Shown: positions 56,101-64,000 of the stretch, one piece after another
Layout: every line of letters begins with the position of its first letter
How positions within the stretch are numbered: the first letter of the stretch is position 1
Origin: Eublepharis macularius
Taxonomy: Eukaryota > Chordata > Lepidosauria > Squamata > Eublepharidae
Length of the DNA stretch: 64,000 bases
Assembly: GCF_028583425.1 (NCBI RefSeq)
Contig: NC_072796.1
Location: 126,081,464 to 126,145,463, forward strand
Direction of reading: 5' to 3'
The notes under the pieces: model-generated
What the model was told of the DNA's origin: nothing
The model's database searches: none
The model's input: only the letters and a program-made list of their open reading frames with translations
Made by a program: the position numbers and the translations under genes

Positions 56101-58919
56101 ACTGCTCTGTCCACTACATCTAGGAAGTCATCTGCAAAAAACATACAATGAAAATCCACATTACCACAATCCAGCACGTCTCTGGGACTCCTTTGCTGCT
56201 TCTGGTTCACAGCAACCCCTGCAGTTCTTTCCCCCCAATTTGCCATGAAGCCAGTTTGCCATGAAGCCAGTTGTGTGGCTTTGTGATTATCACTCTCTAT
56301 CAGTCTGGGCTACTTCACAAGTTGTTGCGGAGATTAAATAAAGTGGAGAACTATGCGTGAAGCCTGGGAGGAAGGGCAGGATCAAATGTGGTAGACAGAT
56401 GATGACCGATATCTCTATTAATGAGTATGGATACCTCTACAGTGAAGAAATTCAGCACCAATCTTCAAAGCACTCACAGTGACCAAACCAATTAAAAGTA
56501 ATAAACATCTTTGATTGTATCTCACTCATTTGGGGATCATGATGAAATGTTTTTGCCATGAATTTACCCAAAGGAATTATTTATTTAAAATATTTGTAAC
56601 CCTCCTTTCCTCTTGGCTGAAGGCAACATACGTAAGTGGCCACCTCCATGCCTATACTATAACAGCTCTCTTTGACTGGCCAAGGATGATTTCATAGCAT
56701 TACCATCTATACATCAGGGCTACAAGGGCCTTCAATAAGGCATTCTAATAGTTCTCCTTCAACAGCCGAACACTCTACTCTTACAGGTTTATGAGAGCTC
56801 AGTTTTAAGCATCCCCTTTGAAACAATGTAATTTTTAAACGTTTTGGGAGCCAAAGATAAGGGTAATCTGAGGATCTCTATTTTGTATCTACTTAACATT
56901 TATTACTGTGTTCCTGCACACCTTGGGGTAGATCCCACCAGCTTTTTCTCTGGCGTAAAAGGGTGGAGGCACAATCTTATCTGATCCCCCTGCTCACTGC
57001 AGCTTCATCCCATGTGGCCATTAGACCATATGAGTCCCAGAATTCCCCAGCAAGACTACGCTGGGAGTTCCTGGGATCCACTGGTAAAAGGATGGCCAGG
57101 AAGGCCGTGAGGAGGGTAATCAGGTGAGATCACCTGCTAGTACAAGCTGGTAGGATCAGCCCCTTGAGTCTTTGAGACAGAGTGGGCAACAATAACAGTT
57201 TCATATATAATTGATATTTACCTTGATGCTTTTGCGTCCCTCTGTATACGCCCCTGAACATAGGATCTGTTAAGTTAACACCAATATCTAGAGAAAAAAG
57301 AACATATTTAGTAACTACAGTAAGAGACACCCTAGAAGTATGTAGAGGCAAAAATGTGCTGTACAAACTTCTGGCTTAGAACAACAAATTCAATACTTTT
57401 GGAATAGCTAGTTCTCACAACAGCCTCTGTGCAGTGTACCTTTGTATTGTTTTATATTTATTTCCCAGAATTATGTACCACTTTTATACACCAATATTCA
57501 GCGTGGCTTACAAAACAACGTAATTACAATATAACAAGGAAAGAGATAACAGCAGTATTGCAGTTACAAATATAACAATGCACAGTGTCTCAAATAATAA
57601 CAAGAATAAAGCAGATGTAGCAGCATTACAATTACACTATCATTCAAGAATCACGAACACCTCAGCAAAATCCTGATCTACCACCAATAAACCCACCCCT
57701 CCAACAGTTACAACCATTTTACAGAAGGCTTGACGCAAAAAAGCTCTCACTATAATCACTATCAAATGACCACCTAGGGGTAGGGCACCCCACAGCGGTT
57801 AGTGCAGCCACAGAAAGACCCTGCTCCTGCCAGATGGCACAGTGCCTTGTTTGCTAATCTTAATGAGAGGGCAGGAATTTCATGGGGGAGACCAAAAAAA
57901 TTGTATTGTCTAATCAGGGCTTTTTTTCTGGGAAAAGAGGTGGTGGAACTCAGTGGGTTGCCCTCAGAGAAAATGGTCACATGGCTGGTGGCCCCGCCCC
58001 CTGATCTCCGGACAGAGGGGAGTTTTTGCGCCGCTGAGCGGCGCGGAAGGCAATCTAAACTCCCCTCTGTCCGGAGATCAGGGGGCGGGGCCACCAGCCA
58101 TGTGACCATTTTCAAGAGGTTCCGGAACTCCGTTCCACCGCTTTCCTGCTGAAAAAAAGCCCTGTGTCTAATAGAGGGCTGCTTAAGAGCATAAGGAAGA
58201 GCGTGCTGGTCTTGAATGAGGGGTATCAGCCAGGCAGGCATAAGGACAGGGCAATCCTAAAAACACTTTCCTGGGAGGAAGCCCGCTTCAGTAGACTTGA
58301 GCAAGATTATGAGATGGAGATCTTCCAGAATTAAAACTGATCCCTAGGCCATAGAGATCCGTTCCCCTGGAGAAAACGGCTGTTTTGGACAGGGTTGTCA
58401 ACTGGGTTGGGAAATTCCTGAAGAATTTGGGCGTGGAACCTGGGGAGGGGAGGGCCCTCAGCTGGGCATAACACCATACAGTTCACCATAATAATACATT
58501 TTGTAAACCGCTCTGAGCGTGGCATTAAGTTATCAAGAGTGGTATATAAATCGAATTGTTGTTCTTAATAATAATGGTAATAATAATATCTTCATCCAAA
58601 GTAGCCATTTTCTCCAGCGGAACTGATCTCTGTCACCTGGAAATCAGTTGCTCTTCCGGGAAATCTCCAGGCCCCACTTGGAGGTTAGTAACGCTAGTTT
58701 TGGAAGGGGCCTTCCATGGCATTATGCACCTCTGAGGTCCCTCCCCAAGCTCCGAGGACGCTCCGGCGCTTAGAACCTAACTGGACCTGCAGACCCCCCA
58801 AGGCACCCCCCTCAGGCTTCACCTGCCCGGCAAGGCCCAGGCCTCACTCCCGGTTGCCTAGGCAACACCCCGCGCGCGCCGGCTGCCCCGCCCTCACCCA
58901 CGAACTTGAAGCGGCTCAT
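44152..58919 (-). CDS. TATDN1: TATDN1, TatD-family metal-dependent nuclease, twelve coding exons
   Basis: Coding exons in transcript order: 58898-58919, 57222-57287, 56082-56131, 55839-55902, 55213-55356, 55085-55127, 52533-52618, 52399-52439, 51713-51789, 48661-48731, 46340-46466, 44152-44254. All junctions are GT-AG and phases agree; the sum is 894 nt = 297 residues plus stop, the length I recall for human TATDN1. TatD proteins are TIM-barrel metal-dependent DNases linked to DNA repair and apoptosis. Expected metal or active-site residues are present: 'DIGVNLTD' at 8-15, Glu112 (IGECGLD), His149 (FLHCRNSH), His174 (VHSFDG), Asp222 (ETDAPW). No break is visible. Two introns are tiny (85 and 93 bases). 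The ATG at 58919 fits the family N-terminus MSRFKF. Convergent with RNF139, divergent from NDUFB9. Confidence 0.97.
44260..46339 (-). other. TATDN1 intron 11
   Basis: Contains a palindromic MITE copy (about 44640-44752) and the GC-rich array at 45.12-45.77 kb. Its right part shows nothing recognised. Confidence 0.7.
45120..45925. repeat. GC-rich array of direct and inverted units
   Basis: Units of about 100-120 bases alternate in orientation. 'gctgtcagtttgacagaccc' (about 45502) is the complement of the segment at 45164-45184, and 'gtgagtgaagctgacagccc' at about 45450 is the complement of 'tgtcagcttcactcacccc' at about 45620. 'ggctgaagccggtgcagggt'-like blocks recur. The array ends in 'cgaaccacgaaccaacttgg' + 'ttcg' and 'tcatgcccacctctagt', sequence seen at ends of some reptile repeats. 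Family unknown. Confidence 0.7.
46996..47216 (-). repeat. tRNA-derived SINE, minus strand
   Basis: On the minus strand the head reads 'ggctgtggctcagtgatgga' (A-box-like) and the B-box-like 'aagttcaatccccggcatct'. The tail region on the plus strand is 'catgaagctgccatatactg' + 'aatcagaccattggtcc'. A family frequent in squamates, in TATDN1 intron 10. Confidence 0.8.
47217..48660 (-). other. TATDN1 intron 10, remainder
   Basis: A C-rich tract near 47258-47325. Around 47950-48260 is an old interspersed repeat fragment (plus-strand 'atacgatcctgggcacaatt', 'aaaatgctggcca'). No exon seen. Confidence 0.4.
48923..49013. repeat. Short palindromic MITE
   Basis: 'tgcaacccaatcctaggtgt' is mirrored by 'aagtgcagaggattgcaccc' with central 'cagaatttaatggggttact'. 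Diverged copy in TATDN1 intron 9. Confidence 0.62.
49850..50130 (+). mobile_element. CR1-type LINE 3' fragment
   Basis: 'taagtacttgaagggctgtc' then 'ttgccccagaaggtcggacc', 'taggaagaacttcctgacag' and 'gatggccgtctgacagcaat' follow the widely dispersed CR1 3' segment. The terminal short-repeat end is missing. In TATDN1 intron 9, antisense to the gene. Confidence 0.72.
50191..50934. repeat. 744-bp near-perfect inverted repeat
   Basis: The left arm 50191-50546 and right arm 50573-50934 are inverted copies separated by a 26-base spacer ('gcagaaaaggattctgattt' + 'caacag'). By eye the arms agree at well over nine positions in ten through their length, including the tip 'ctttgttcactgttttt' and the base 'caacaagtaaagcaaaggaa' / its complement. 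An 11-base direct repeat (caacagtattg) lies outside at 50175-50185 and 50970-50980. It lies in TATDN1 intron 9. It contains no ORF of note. Confidence 0.9.
51030..51240 (+). mobile_element. LINE (CR1-like) 3' fragment
   Basis: 'aaaagggacctggacacatt', 'ccaccaatggctattagtca', 'gcctctgtagcggtgaagc' match a common reptile LINE 3' end. A G-run interrupts it near 51150-51160. Confidence 0.62.
52795..53108 (+). repeat. Sauria-type SINE with inverted 5' part and 12-bp TSD
   Basis: The target duplication ACATTCTAAAAT occurs at 52795-52806 and 53097-53108. Between them, 52807 to about 52974 is the SINE's 5' part in reverse orientation (from 'ctacactttacccccagg' to 'cactctgcaccacgg'), followed by the 3' part in forward orientation ('gactgcggaaggcaatggc' to 'ctacctttacctttac'). 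Compared with the copy at 27.0 kb, the sequence is split between 'taaagtgtag' and 'atgactgggg' with essentially nothing lost. This is the product expected of twin priming during LINE-driven insertion. In TATDN1 intron 6. Confidence 0.88.
53135..53300 (-). repeat. tRNA-derived SINE, minus strand
   Basis: 'cttataacaaccctgttaga' + 'taggtta', 'ccggcccaagatcacccagt', 'ggggatttgaccatgggtct' and 'aacaccatactggctcc' are the complement of the SINE family at 25.8 kb. Complete from tail to head, diverged. Confidence 0.72.
53300..53965 (-). other. TATDN1 intron 6, unclassified part
   Basis: No exon, SINE or clear repeat recognised. Confidence 0.4.
53970..54195. repeat. Palindromic interspersed repeat with 'cagactaacacggc' tail
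   Basis: 'gagtccagtagcacctttaa' + 'gactaaccgactttatta' is mirrored by 'aaagttggttagtcttaaag' + 'gtgctactggactc' around 'tgcatggagctccatgca'. The tail 'gcgactacagactaacacgg' + 'ctaact' follows. A very common squamate/turtle repeat sequence, possibly Penelope-like; the class is uncertain. Confidence 0.7.
54200..55084 (-). other. TATDN1 intron 6, right part
   Basis: Unclassified, with a SINE/LINE-tail-like stretch near 54888-54955 ('gatatcccacctttctgccc'). No exon seen. Confidence 0.4.
55436..55692 (+). repeat. tRNA-derived SINE
   Basis: A full copy of the 34.7-kb family: 'gccagtttggtgtagtggtt' + 'aagagtgcc', 'gctttgattccccactcc', 'gggtgaccttgggtaggtca', 'gtcctgaagggcagtatata' + 'aatcg' with an ATT-rich tail. 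In TATDN1 intron 4, antisense to the gene. Confidence 0.86.
57288..57906 (-). other. TATDN1 intron 1, left part
   Basis: About 57445-57560 resembles an old LINE/SINE tail ('gtaccacttttatacaccaa', 'agcgtggcttacaaaacaac'). The rest is unclassified. Confidence 0.4.
57915..58164. mobile_element. hAT-like MITE, family A, with 8-bp TSD
   Basis: Flanked by TGTCTAAT at 57907-57914 and 58165-58172. Ends 'cagggctttttttctgggaa' and 'gctgaaaaaaagccctg'. Inverted in orientation relative to the 18.9-kb copy. The hairpin arms ('cccctgatctccggacagag' and complement) are close to perfect around the loop 'gcgccgctgagcggcgc', itself a palindrome. In TATDN1 intron 1. Confidence 0.88.
58316..58697. mobile_element. 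TAGGGTTGCC MITE pieces with an inserted SINE tail
   Basis: 58393-58697 is a MITE copy ('agggttgtcaactgggttgg' to 'ggaggttagtaacgcta'). At about 58488-58589 it is interrupted by the 3' tail of the 34.7-kb SINE family ('aaaccgctctgagcgtggca', 'gtggtatataaatcg', then ATA/AAT repeats). A second reversed partial copy lies at 58316-58390. Confidence 0.7.
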
Positions 58920-59650
58920 GACGGCGGAGACCCGAATCCTTGGGCGCGCTCCTCTCTCTCATTCTGTAGGGAAGGGCGAAGGAGGAAGCAGCATGACGCA
59001 CAACCGTCACATCCGGGTCCAGTTGGGTCACCTCCGCCGCCATAAGCGGGACGCAAATCTAAGCTACTTAGCGCCACTCCGAGCCCGCCTCCATAACTCA
59101 GTTTTTCTTTACAGTGGCCCAATAGGGTCAGACGGGGCCGTGAGGTACTTGTTGTAGTTGTGACAAAAAAAGGGAAACCTGTGGCCGCAGGCGGAGTAGA
59201 GACAGAAACCAAACATGACTTTTTAAAACACGCAACTCAACACTTCCGGTTTACCATTGACCATCACACCTTTCCTGTTTTTACCGGAAGCGCCTTTCTA
59301 AGCCGCCCCTGTAGGAGGCGGGAGCTACGGTCGACACAGGCGCTTCTTCTCAATCCCATCATTCCCCGCGCCGAAGGGGAGGCGGTCCTCTTCTCCTGAG
59401 GGGGAGGCTGCGGCCTAGCCAAGATGGCGACGTATTTGACCCACCAGCAGAAAGTGATGCGGCTCTACAAGCGAGCGCTGCGGCACCTGGAGTCTTGGTG
59501 CATCTTCCGGTGAGAAAGAAGCGCGGGAAGCCTCCCTGCAGTCCTTCGAGGCCATGAGGCGGGGGGGAACTGACCGGGAGGGGCAGTTACCATTGCGACC
59601 TGGGGGGTCTTCAGTCGTCTCCCCCTGCCCCCCTTTTCTTCTCAGCAAGG
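58730..59650. promoter_or_regulatory. Bidirectional CpG-island promoter of TATDN1 and NDUFB9
   Basis: GC-rich, CpG-rich sequence spans both first exons. The TATDN1 ATG (58919, minus) and NDUFB9 ATG (59424, plus) are 505 bases apart, head to head. No TATA box is evident for either gene. 'acttccggtt' (about 59241) and 'accggaagcg' (about 59283) are ETS-type sites on opposite strands, common in such housekeeping promoters. Their use is inferred. Confidence 0.75.
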
Positions 59651-62600
59651 CGACGTCGGCCCACGAATTCGGTTGAGTCGTGGCGTGGCGAGGTCCAGGT
59701 TCAGATTCTTATGCTGCCATGGACGGTGGCTGGGTGACCTTGGGCCAGTCATACATTCTCAGCCTAGCCTACCTCATAGGGCCGTTGTGAGGACAAAATG
59801 AAGAAGAGGAAAATTGCGTAAACTGCTTTGGGTCCCCCTTGGGGGAGAAAGGTGGGATATAAACGAAGTAAATAAATAAACGTTATTTATATCAGTTTCT
59901 GCTGACGCCAGTTTTTTAAAATCATTTTTTTCCTTTTTGTACTTGAATCCTTTAACACTAAACCCGCCTGTGATCATTTTATAAAGCTACGCTGTCCTGT
60001 GGAAAGCTGACACAGTGACAGATTTGTGAGGTCTTTTAAGGTGCTCCAAGACTTTTAATTGCGGTTGAGACTAGAAGGGAGTCCTCTCTGGCATAAGTTT
60101 TAAAAAAAATAATGTCGTGTATGAAATGAGTCTCTCTCACACACACAGGTATTGCTTGTGACTGTTATGCTTCTCCCTTGTTACAGTATACCCGCACATT
60201 GGCAACTTCCAACCCTCTCCTCCTTCTTCCCTCAACTTGTTATGAGGACAGAATGGAGGAGAAGAGAACTATGTAAGCTGTTTTGGGTCTCCATTGGGGA
60301 GAAAGGTGGGATATAAATGACACAAACACATGATCAAATCCCTGTGAGAACCAGTGTGGGGCAAAAGTTAGAGTGTCGGATTGTGAATGAGGAGACCTGG
60401 GTTTGAATCCTCTCTCTGTCATGGAAGCTTGCTGGGTGACCTTGGGCCAGTCACACTCTCTGTATACCTAACCTACATGAAAGGACAAAATAGGGAAGGA
60501 AGAGCCATGTGTGCTGGGAGAAGAACGACGGGGTGAAAATATACTGGTTAGAATCTGAGAATCTTGTGGCACCTTTAAAAGATAAGAATTTTTATTCCAT
60601 TAAGAATTATTATCCCATTATGCTTTCATGGGTCTACTGTCAGTTGCTAGAAGTGGATACTTACTGCATAGACATTTAGGTGGTGGTGGAGGAAAGTGCT
60701 GTCAAGTCATAGCTGATTTATGGCCACTCCTGATAGGGTTTTCAAGGCAAGAGATTGATAGAGATGCTTTGCCTCATAGAAAATCTGGTCATTGGAGGTC
60801 GCCCATCCAATTACTAACCAAGGCCAACCCCGCGTAGCTTCTGAGATCTCATGAGATTGGGCTTGCCTGGGCGATTCAGGTCAGGGCGGACATTTATGTA
60901 GGAGGTATTTAAAAAAACCCAACACATCACTGGGCCACTCCCATAATATGTCTGCATAGTGAGGATCTGCTTATTGTACGTGAGGAAGTGGGCTCTAGTC
61001 CATGAAAACTTACGCCAGGCATACATTGTCTCAGCTTGAACCTATGTCATGGGGCTGATGTAATATTATAATAGGGGGATGAAAGCCATGTGTGCTTTCA
61101 GGAAGGGGTGGAATAAAAAAGTATAGACTGTCTTGGTGGACTGTGGCCCACAAAAAAGGGTAGCTTTACACCTACGTCTGTGAATCTTTTTACATATGTT
61201 TGATTTTGTATCCGGGGATTGCAATCTTGGTGTCAGATGATCTGTGTTGTGTTTAATGAATGCATATTGAATTCCGAATGCTTCAGTATGCATAGTCTGT
61301 GTATGTAACGTGTGAAAAGGGCTTGTAGTATCCCCAGTCACTGCTTTTGGAGCATTTTGTGTAGGAAGGTCACTAGGCTCCACTGTTGACATTTATTTTC
61401 TTTGCTTGTGCGCTTACTTGTATATTTGCAAACAGAAGATGCATCCGACAAAGTGAGTTCTAGCCAATGAATGTGATGCCAAAATAAAGTTATTAGGTGC
61501 CTCAAGACTGTTGGTTTTTCAGTGAAGAAGAGGGTTGACCTAAATTCCCTCTCCTTTCTCCCAACCCCAAGAAAATAGTTAAAAAGGCTTTCAGGAAAAG
61601 AAGGGTGTCTGTACTGCTCTACATACAAGGTTGCCTCTTGTCCCACTCTGTGTTAATCTGGAATTACTACCTCATGTTCTGTAATTGAAACTGGGCCATA
61701 TGGCAAACACTTTTTGTTGTAATAGTTGCCATTTTTTGAGTTCCTCTCCCCTTTTCCCTGCAGATTGATAACTTCATTTTTCAATTTCCGTACAAAGCTG
61801 CAGTGACCTAACTTACATTTTCTGGTTTACCAGCAGATTTGTTAGTATCAACCTACTCTCCCCTCTTAAGATTCTCTACTACTTTCTAAAATTTGCTAGT
61901 AAGATGGGATTGGATGGATTTAGGTGGCCAATTAGACCTCAGAATTAGGCCCTTTAATATAAGTAGTGGCTCGGGGCAAGGGCTTTATTCTAAACACATT
62001 GGATAGTGCTAACTTTGGCATCATATTCTTAGCATGCCTGTAGTGGGGTATCTGGGGAGGGAGCAGTTGCCTTCTCCCTGGTTTTAAATGTTAATGGGAT
62101 TTCTTCCCTGTGATTTGGTAGTCAGTGTTGCTAAGGCTGGAAATACATCTGCTTTATGTGACAAAAATTGTCAATATTACAAGAAACAGTTTTCTTTAAT
62201 TTTCAAACTACCACTAATGGAGATAACCGTTTAATTAATTTAGTAAGGAGCAAGACAAAAAAAATCCCACCTCTAGCTTATTGGTCGCACTAGCAATTTC
62301 TCAAACTATAATTCATTGTTTTAAAGCCAAAATAATCCTTTAGAGCAGCAATTTGGATTAGGAGTTTGGAACATGGCCCAAATGGCAGCAGCTTTTATGA
62401 GAGATCACAGAGTCCCTCTAGTGGGCATTTAGGGAAATGCTTCTGTTCTGATAGACTCGTTTCTGATCTGTTCCAAGCACTGCAAACAAAATTAGTTAAG
62501 CCGTCTGATTATTTTGTTCTTGATCCAGAGCACTAGGAGGGAGAACTTGCAAGAGGCGCAGGAGCAACACACCGGCTTGGTGAATGTGCTGTAGAGACTC

Positions 62601-63681
62601 CTTCCCGTCTCTTGCTCTCTAGGAAAGAAAGTCCTTTTCGTGGCTTGGAGGCTGGAAGCAGCTGGTTCAGCGCGCAGCTGATGGTGCTTTTCCAGATAGG
62701 CAGAAAGCTGGCCTTGGTTTGTTTTAAGAGCAGCTTTGCTCTTAAAACATGGTGGGAGGGAGGAAGCATGAGCGTGTTACTTTTACTATAACACACCCGA
62801 AGGGCTGAGATGGAAAAGCTGTTTTTCCAACTGGAGCTTGCAGCTTATATTACACCAGAAGTGTGGTAGCTGTAAGCACAGTTCACTTTCCTTTCCTTGC
62901 TTTGTTATAATGGGCAAATATGGCGGCAAACTGCAATGGATCTGCAAAGAGGCAACTTCCTATATGGAGAAATGAATAAATCAGTCCTCAGAAGATTTAA
63001 GATCTTGCATTATTCTTAAACTCCTGTGGCCTATGCAGATGCAACACGGCTTGATCCTAATGAGAGGATCCAGGCACCTTATGAGCCTCTGTACTTTCTG
63101 TCCCTTCTTTTCTCTTGCATATGAATGTTTCTCCTTCCTTCCCTTTCTTTGGAGGTAACCCTGGTTTATGATCCACTTAATGCTAACCATGATTATGATT
63201 CAGTTTGAAGTGGATGGAATTTGCTACATGAACCCTCAGGGCGCACTCAACCTCTTAGCCATGGTTAGGAGCATTGGTGTGTATCCTACTGCTGTTCTCA
63301 GCAAAGTTGAAATCCAGCCTTTCTAGGGTGGGAGAGCCGCTTTCACCGGAGGAAGGTTTCAGAGTTTGCTGAGTGCAGCGGTAGGATACACACCATTGTC
63401 ACAACACGGCCTACCTCTGGAAACTGTGATATGTTCAAGATAGCGCTGCTTGACTTGCAGAGTAACTGTTTTGTCTTTGGATTATCAGGGACAGGTATCG
63501 CTACTTTGCCTGCTTGTTGAGAGCACGCTTTGACGAGCACAAGAATGAAAAAGATATGGTGAAAGCAACCAAGCTGCTAATGGCAGCAGAACAAGAATTT
63601 TGGGAGAAACAGCATCCTCAGCCGTACATCTTTCCTGATGCTCCGGAAGGCACGTCTTATGAGAGATATGACTGCTACAAG
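59424..63681 (+). CDS. NDUFB9: NDUFB9, complex I LYR-motif subunit, first two coding exons (partial at window end)
   Basis: Exon 1 is 59424-59509 and exon 2 is 63489-63681, joined CG|G with GT-AG borders; 93 codons are in the window, and the remaining ~80 expected for the family lie to the right. NDUFB9 (B22, LYRM3) is an accessory subunit of the membrane arm of mitochondrial NADH dehydrogenase and binds acyl carrier protein through its LYR motif. Seen here: '[20 protein letters not shown]' with L14-Y15-K16, then '[20 protein letters not shown]' and '[20 protein letters not shown]', all close to the mammalian protein. The N-terminus (MATYLTHQQ) is a few residues shorter than human. The start is the first ATG after the CpG-rich region, in good context (aagATGG). 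Confidence 0.96.
59683..59887 (+). repeat. tRNA-derived SINE, head-decayed
   Basis: 'ctgggtgaccttgggccagt', 'gggccgttgtgaggacaaaa', 'aaactgctttgggtccccc', 'gaaaggtgggatataaacga' identify the family of the 25.8-kb SINE. About 170 bases after the NDUFB9 exon 1 donor. Confidence 0.75.
60190..60530 (+). repeat. Two tandem tRNA-derived SINE fragments
   Basis: 60235-60330 is the 3' part of one copy ('atgaggacagaatggaggag', 'gggtctccattggggagaaa'). 60345-60530 is the 5' part of another ('gagaaccagtgtggggcaaa', 'ctgggtttgaatcctctctc', 'gggtgaccttgggccagtca'). Confidence 0.72.
60690..60890 (-). repeat. 5S rRNA-derived SINE, minus strand
   Basis: The plus strand reads 'gtcaagtcatagctgattta' + 'tggc', 'gttttcaaggcaagagattg', then 'cgcccatccaattactaacc' + 'aaggccaaccccgcgtagcttctgag'-like sequence, the complement of the 5S rRNA interior. 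Best preserved of the three copies in the window. Confidence 0.84.
63274..63398. repeat. Palindromic MITE-like hairpin
   Basis: 'tggtgtgtatcctactgctg' + 'ttctcagcaaa' is mirrored by 'tttgctgagtgcagcggtag' + 'gatacacacca'. About 90 bases upstream of the NDUFB9 exon 2 acceptor. Confidence 0.7.
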
Positions 63682-64000
63682 GTCAGTAGGTGATAAGGCA
63701 TTTCCGCTGCTGTGTTGCAAATTAACAGTGGGATCACAGTTTGAATGACGGTTTGCTATAAAATGTAACAGACTTCCAACTGCTAGAAGAGTAGGGACAA
63801 GTAGCTCGATGTTTTAAAAAGAGACAAGATGGAGTGGAGAAAAAAGACTTGAAGTACCTGATAGTATGAGCAGCCTTGGGACCTAACAAGAAATAAAGCT
63901 GGGATGAATTATTAGCTGAGTGTGAAAAATGAAGCGAGAGAAAGGATCAAACTTCAAAAGCATACAGGAATTACTTGTCTTGATCAGACTTAAAAAAAGC
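63682..64000 (+). other. Start of NDUFB9 intron 2
   Basis: Donor 'gtcagt' at 63682. No feature recognised up to the window edge. Confidence 0.8.

Larger units (their letters stand above)
59510..63488 (+). other. NDUFB9 intron 1
   Basis: Donor 'gtgaga', acceptor 'ggattatcag'. Repeats at 59.68-60.53 kb, 60.69-60.89 kb and 63.27-63.40 kb are listed separately. Segments near 60548-60660 and 61400-61500 are decayed copies of the '...cttgtggcacctttaaa...' repeat family. About 61.5-63.2 kb shows nothing I can classify. Confidence 0.85.

Noticed and set aside
60790-60890. Possible 5S rRNA gene
   Set aside because: Only the interior of 5S rRNA is present and it is fused to a SINE body shared by two other copies.

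Overview
The window is vertebrate nuclear DNA, most likely from a squamate reptile (a lizard; I cannot name the species). Three host genes are recognisable and sit in the order RNF139 (+), TATDN1 (-), NDUFB9 (+), the same arrangement as on human chromosome 8q24. The repeat content points to Squamata: tRNA-derived SINEs of the Sauria type with a Bov-B-like tail, 5S rRNA-derived SINEs, CR1 LINE fragments, a DIRS element, and many short palindromic and hAT-like MITEs.

Layout. 1-21.9 kb is gene-free and made of interspersed repeats: hAT-like MITEs with 8-bp target duplications, MITEs with ends TAGGGTTGCC, a solo LTR, a processed retrocopy, SINEs and unclassified old DNA. 21.96-22.7 kb is a CpG island with RNF139 exon 1. 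The 18.9-kb RNF139 intron 1 (22684-41549) holds a solo LTR inside a SINE, a near-complete 6.1-kb DIRS retrotransposon (27.75-33.85 kb), and SINE, CR1 and MITE pieces. RNF139 exon 2 (41550-43288) carries most of the protein including the RING-H2 domain. TATDN1 runs on the minus strand from 58919 to 44152 in twelve coding exons; its introns hold a 744-bp inverted repeat, a GC-rich repeat array and a SINE with a 5' inversion. A CpG island at about 58.73-59.65 kb separates TATDN1 from NDUFB9, whose first two coding exons (59424-59509, 63489-63681) lie in the window and whose remainder runs off the right edge.

How the genes relate. RNF139 is an ER-membrane ubiquitin ligase, TATDN1 a TatD-family nuclease and NDUFB9 an LYR-motif subunit of mitochondrial complex I. 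I see no shared pathway. What they share is layout: RNF139 and TATDN1 converge tail to tail with only about 0.3 kb between their poly(A) signals, and TATDN1 and NDUFB9 diverge from one promoter region, their start codons about 0.5 kb apart.

No CRISPR, operon, phage or other microbial system is present. The unusual items are structural: the DIRS element with its internal complementary region, the long palindrome, the 5'-inverted SINE, the retrocopy, and several nested insertions proved by target-site duplications.
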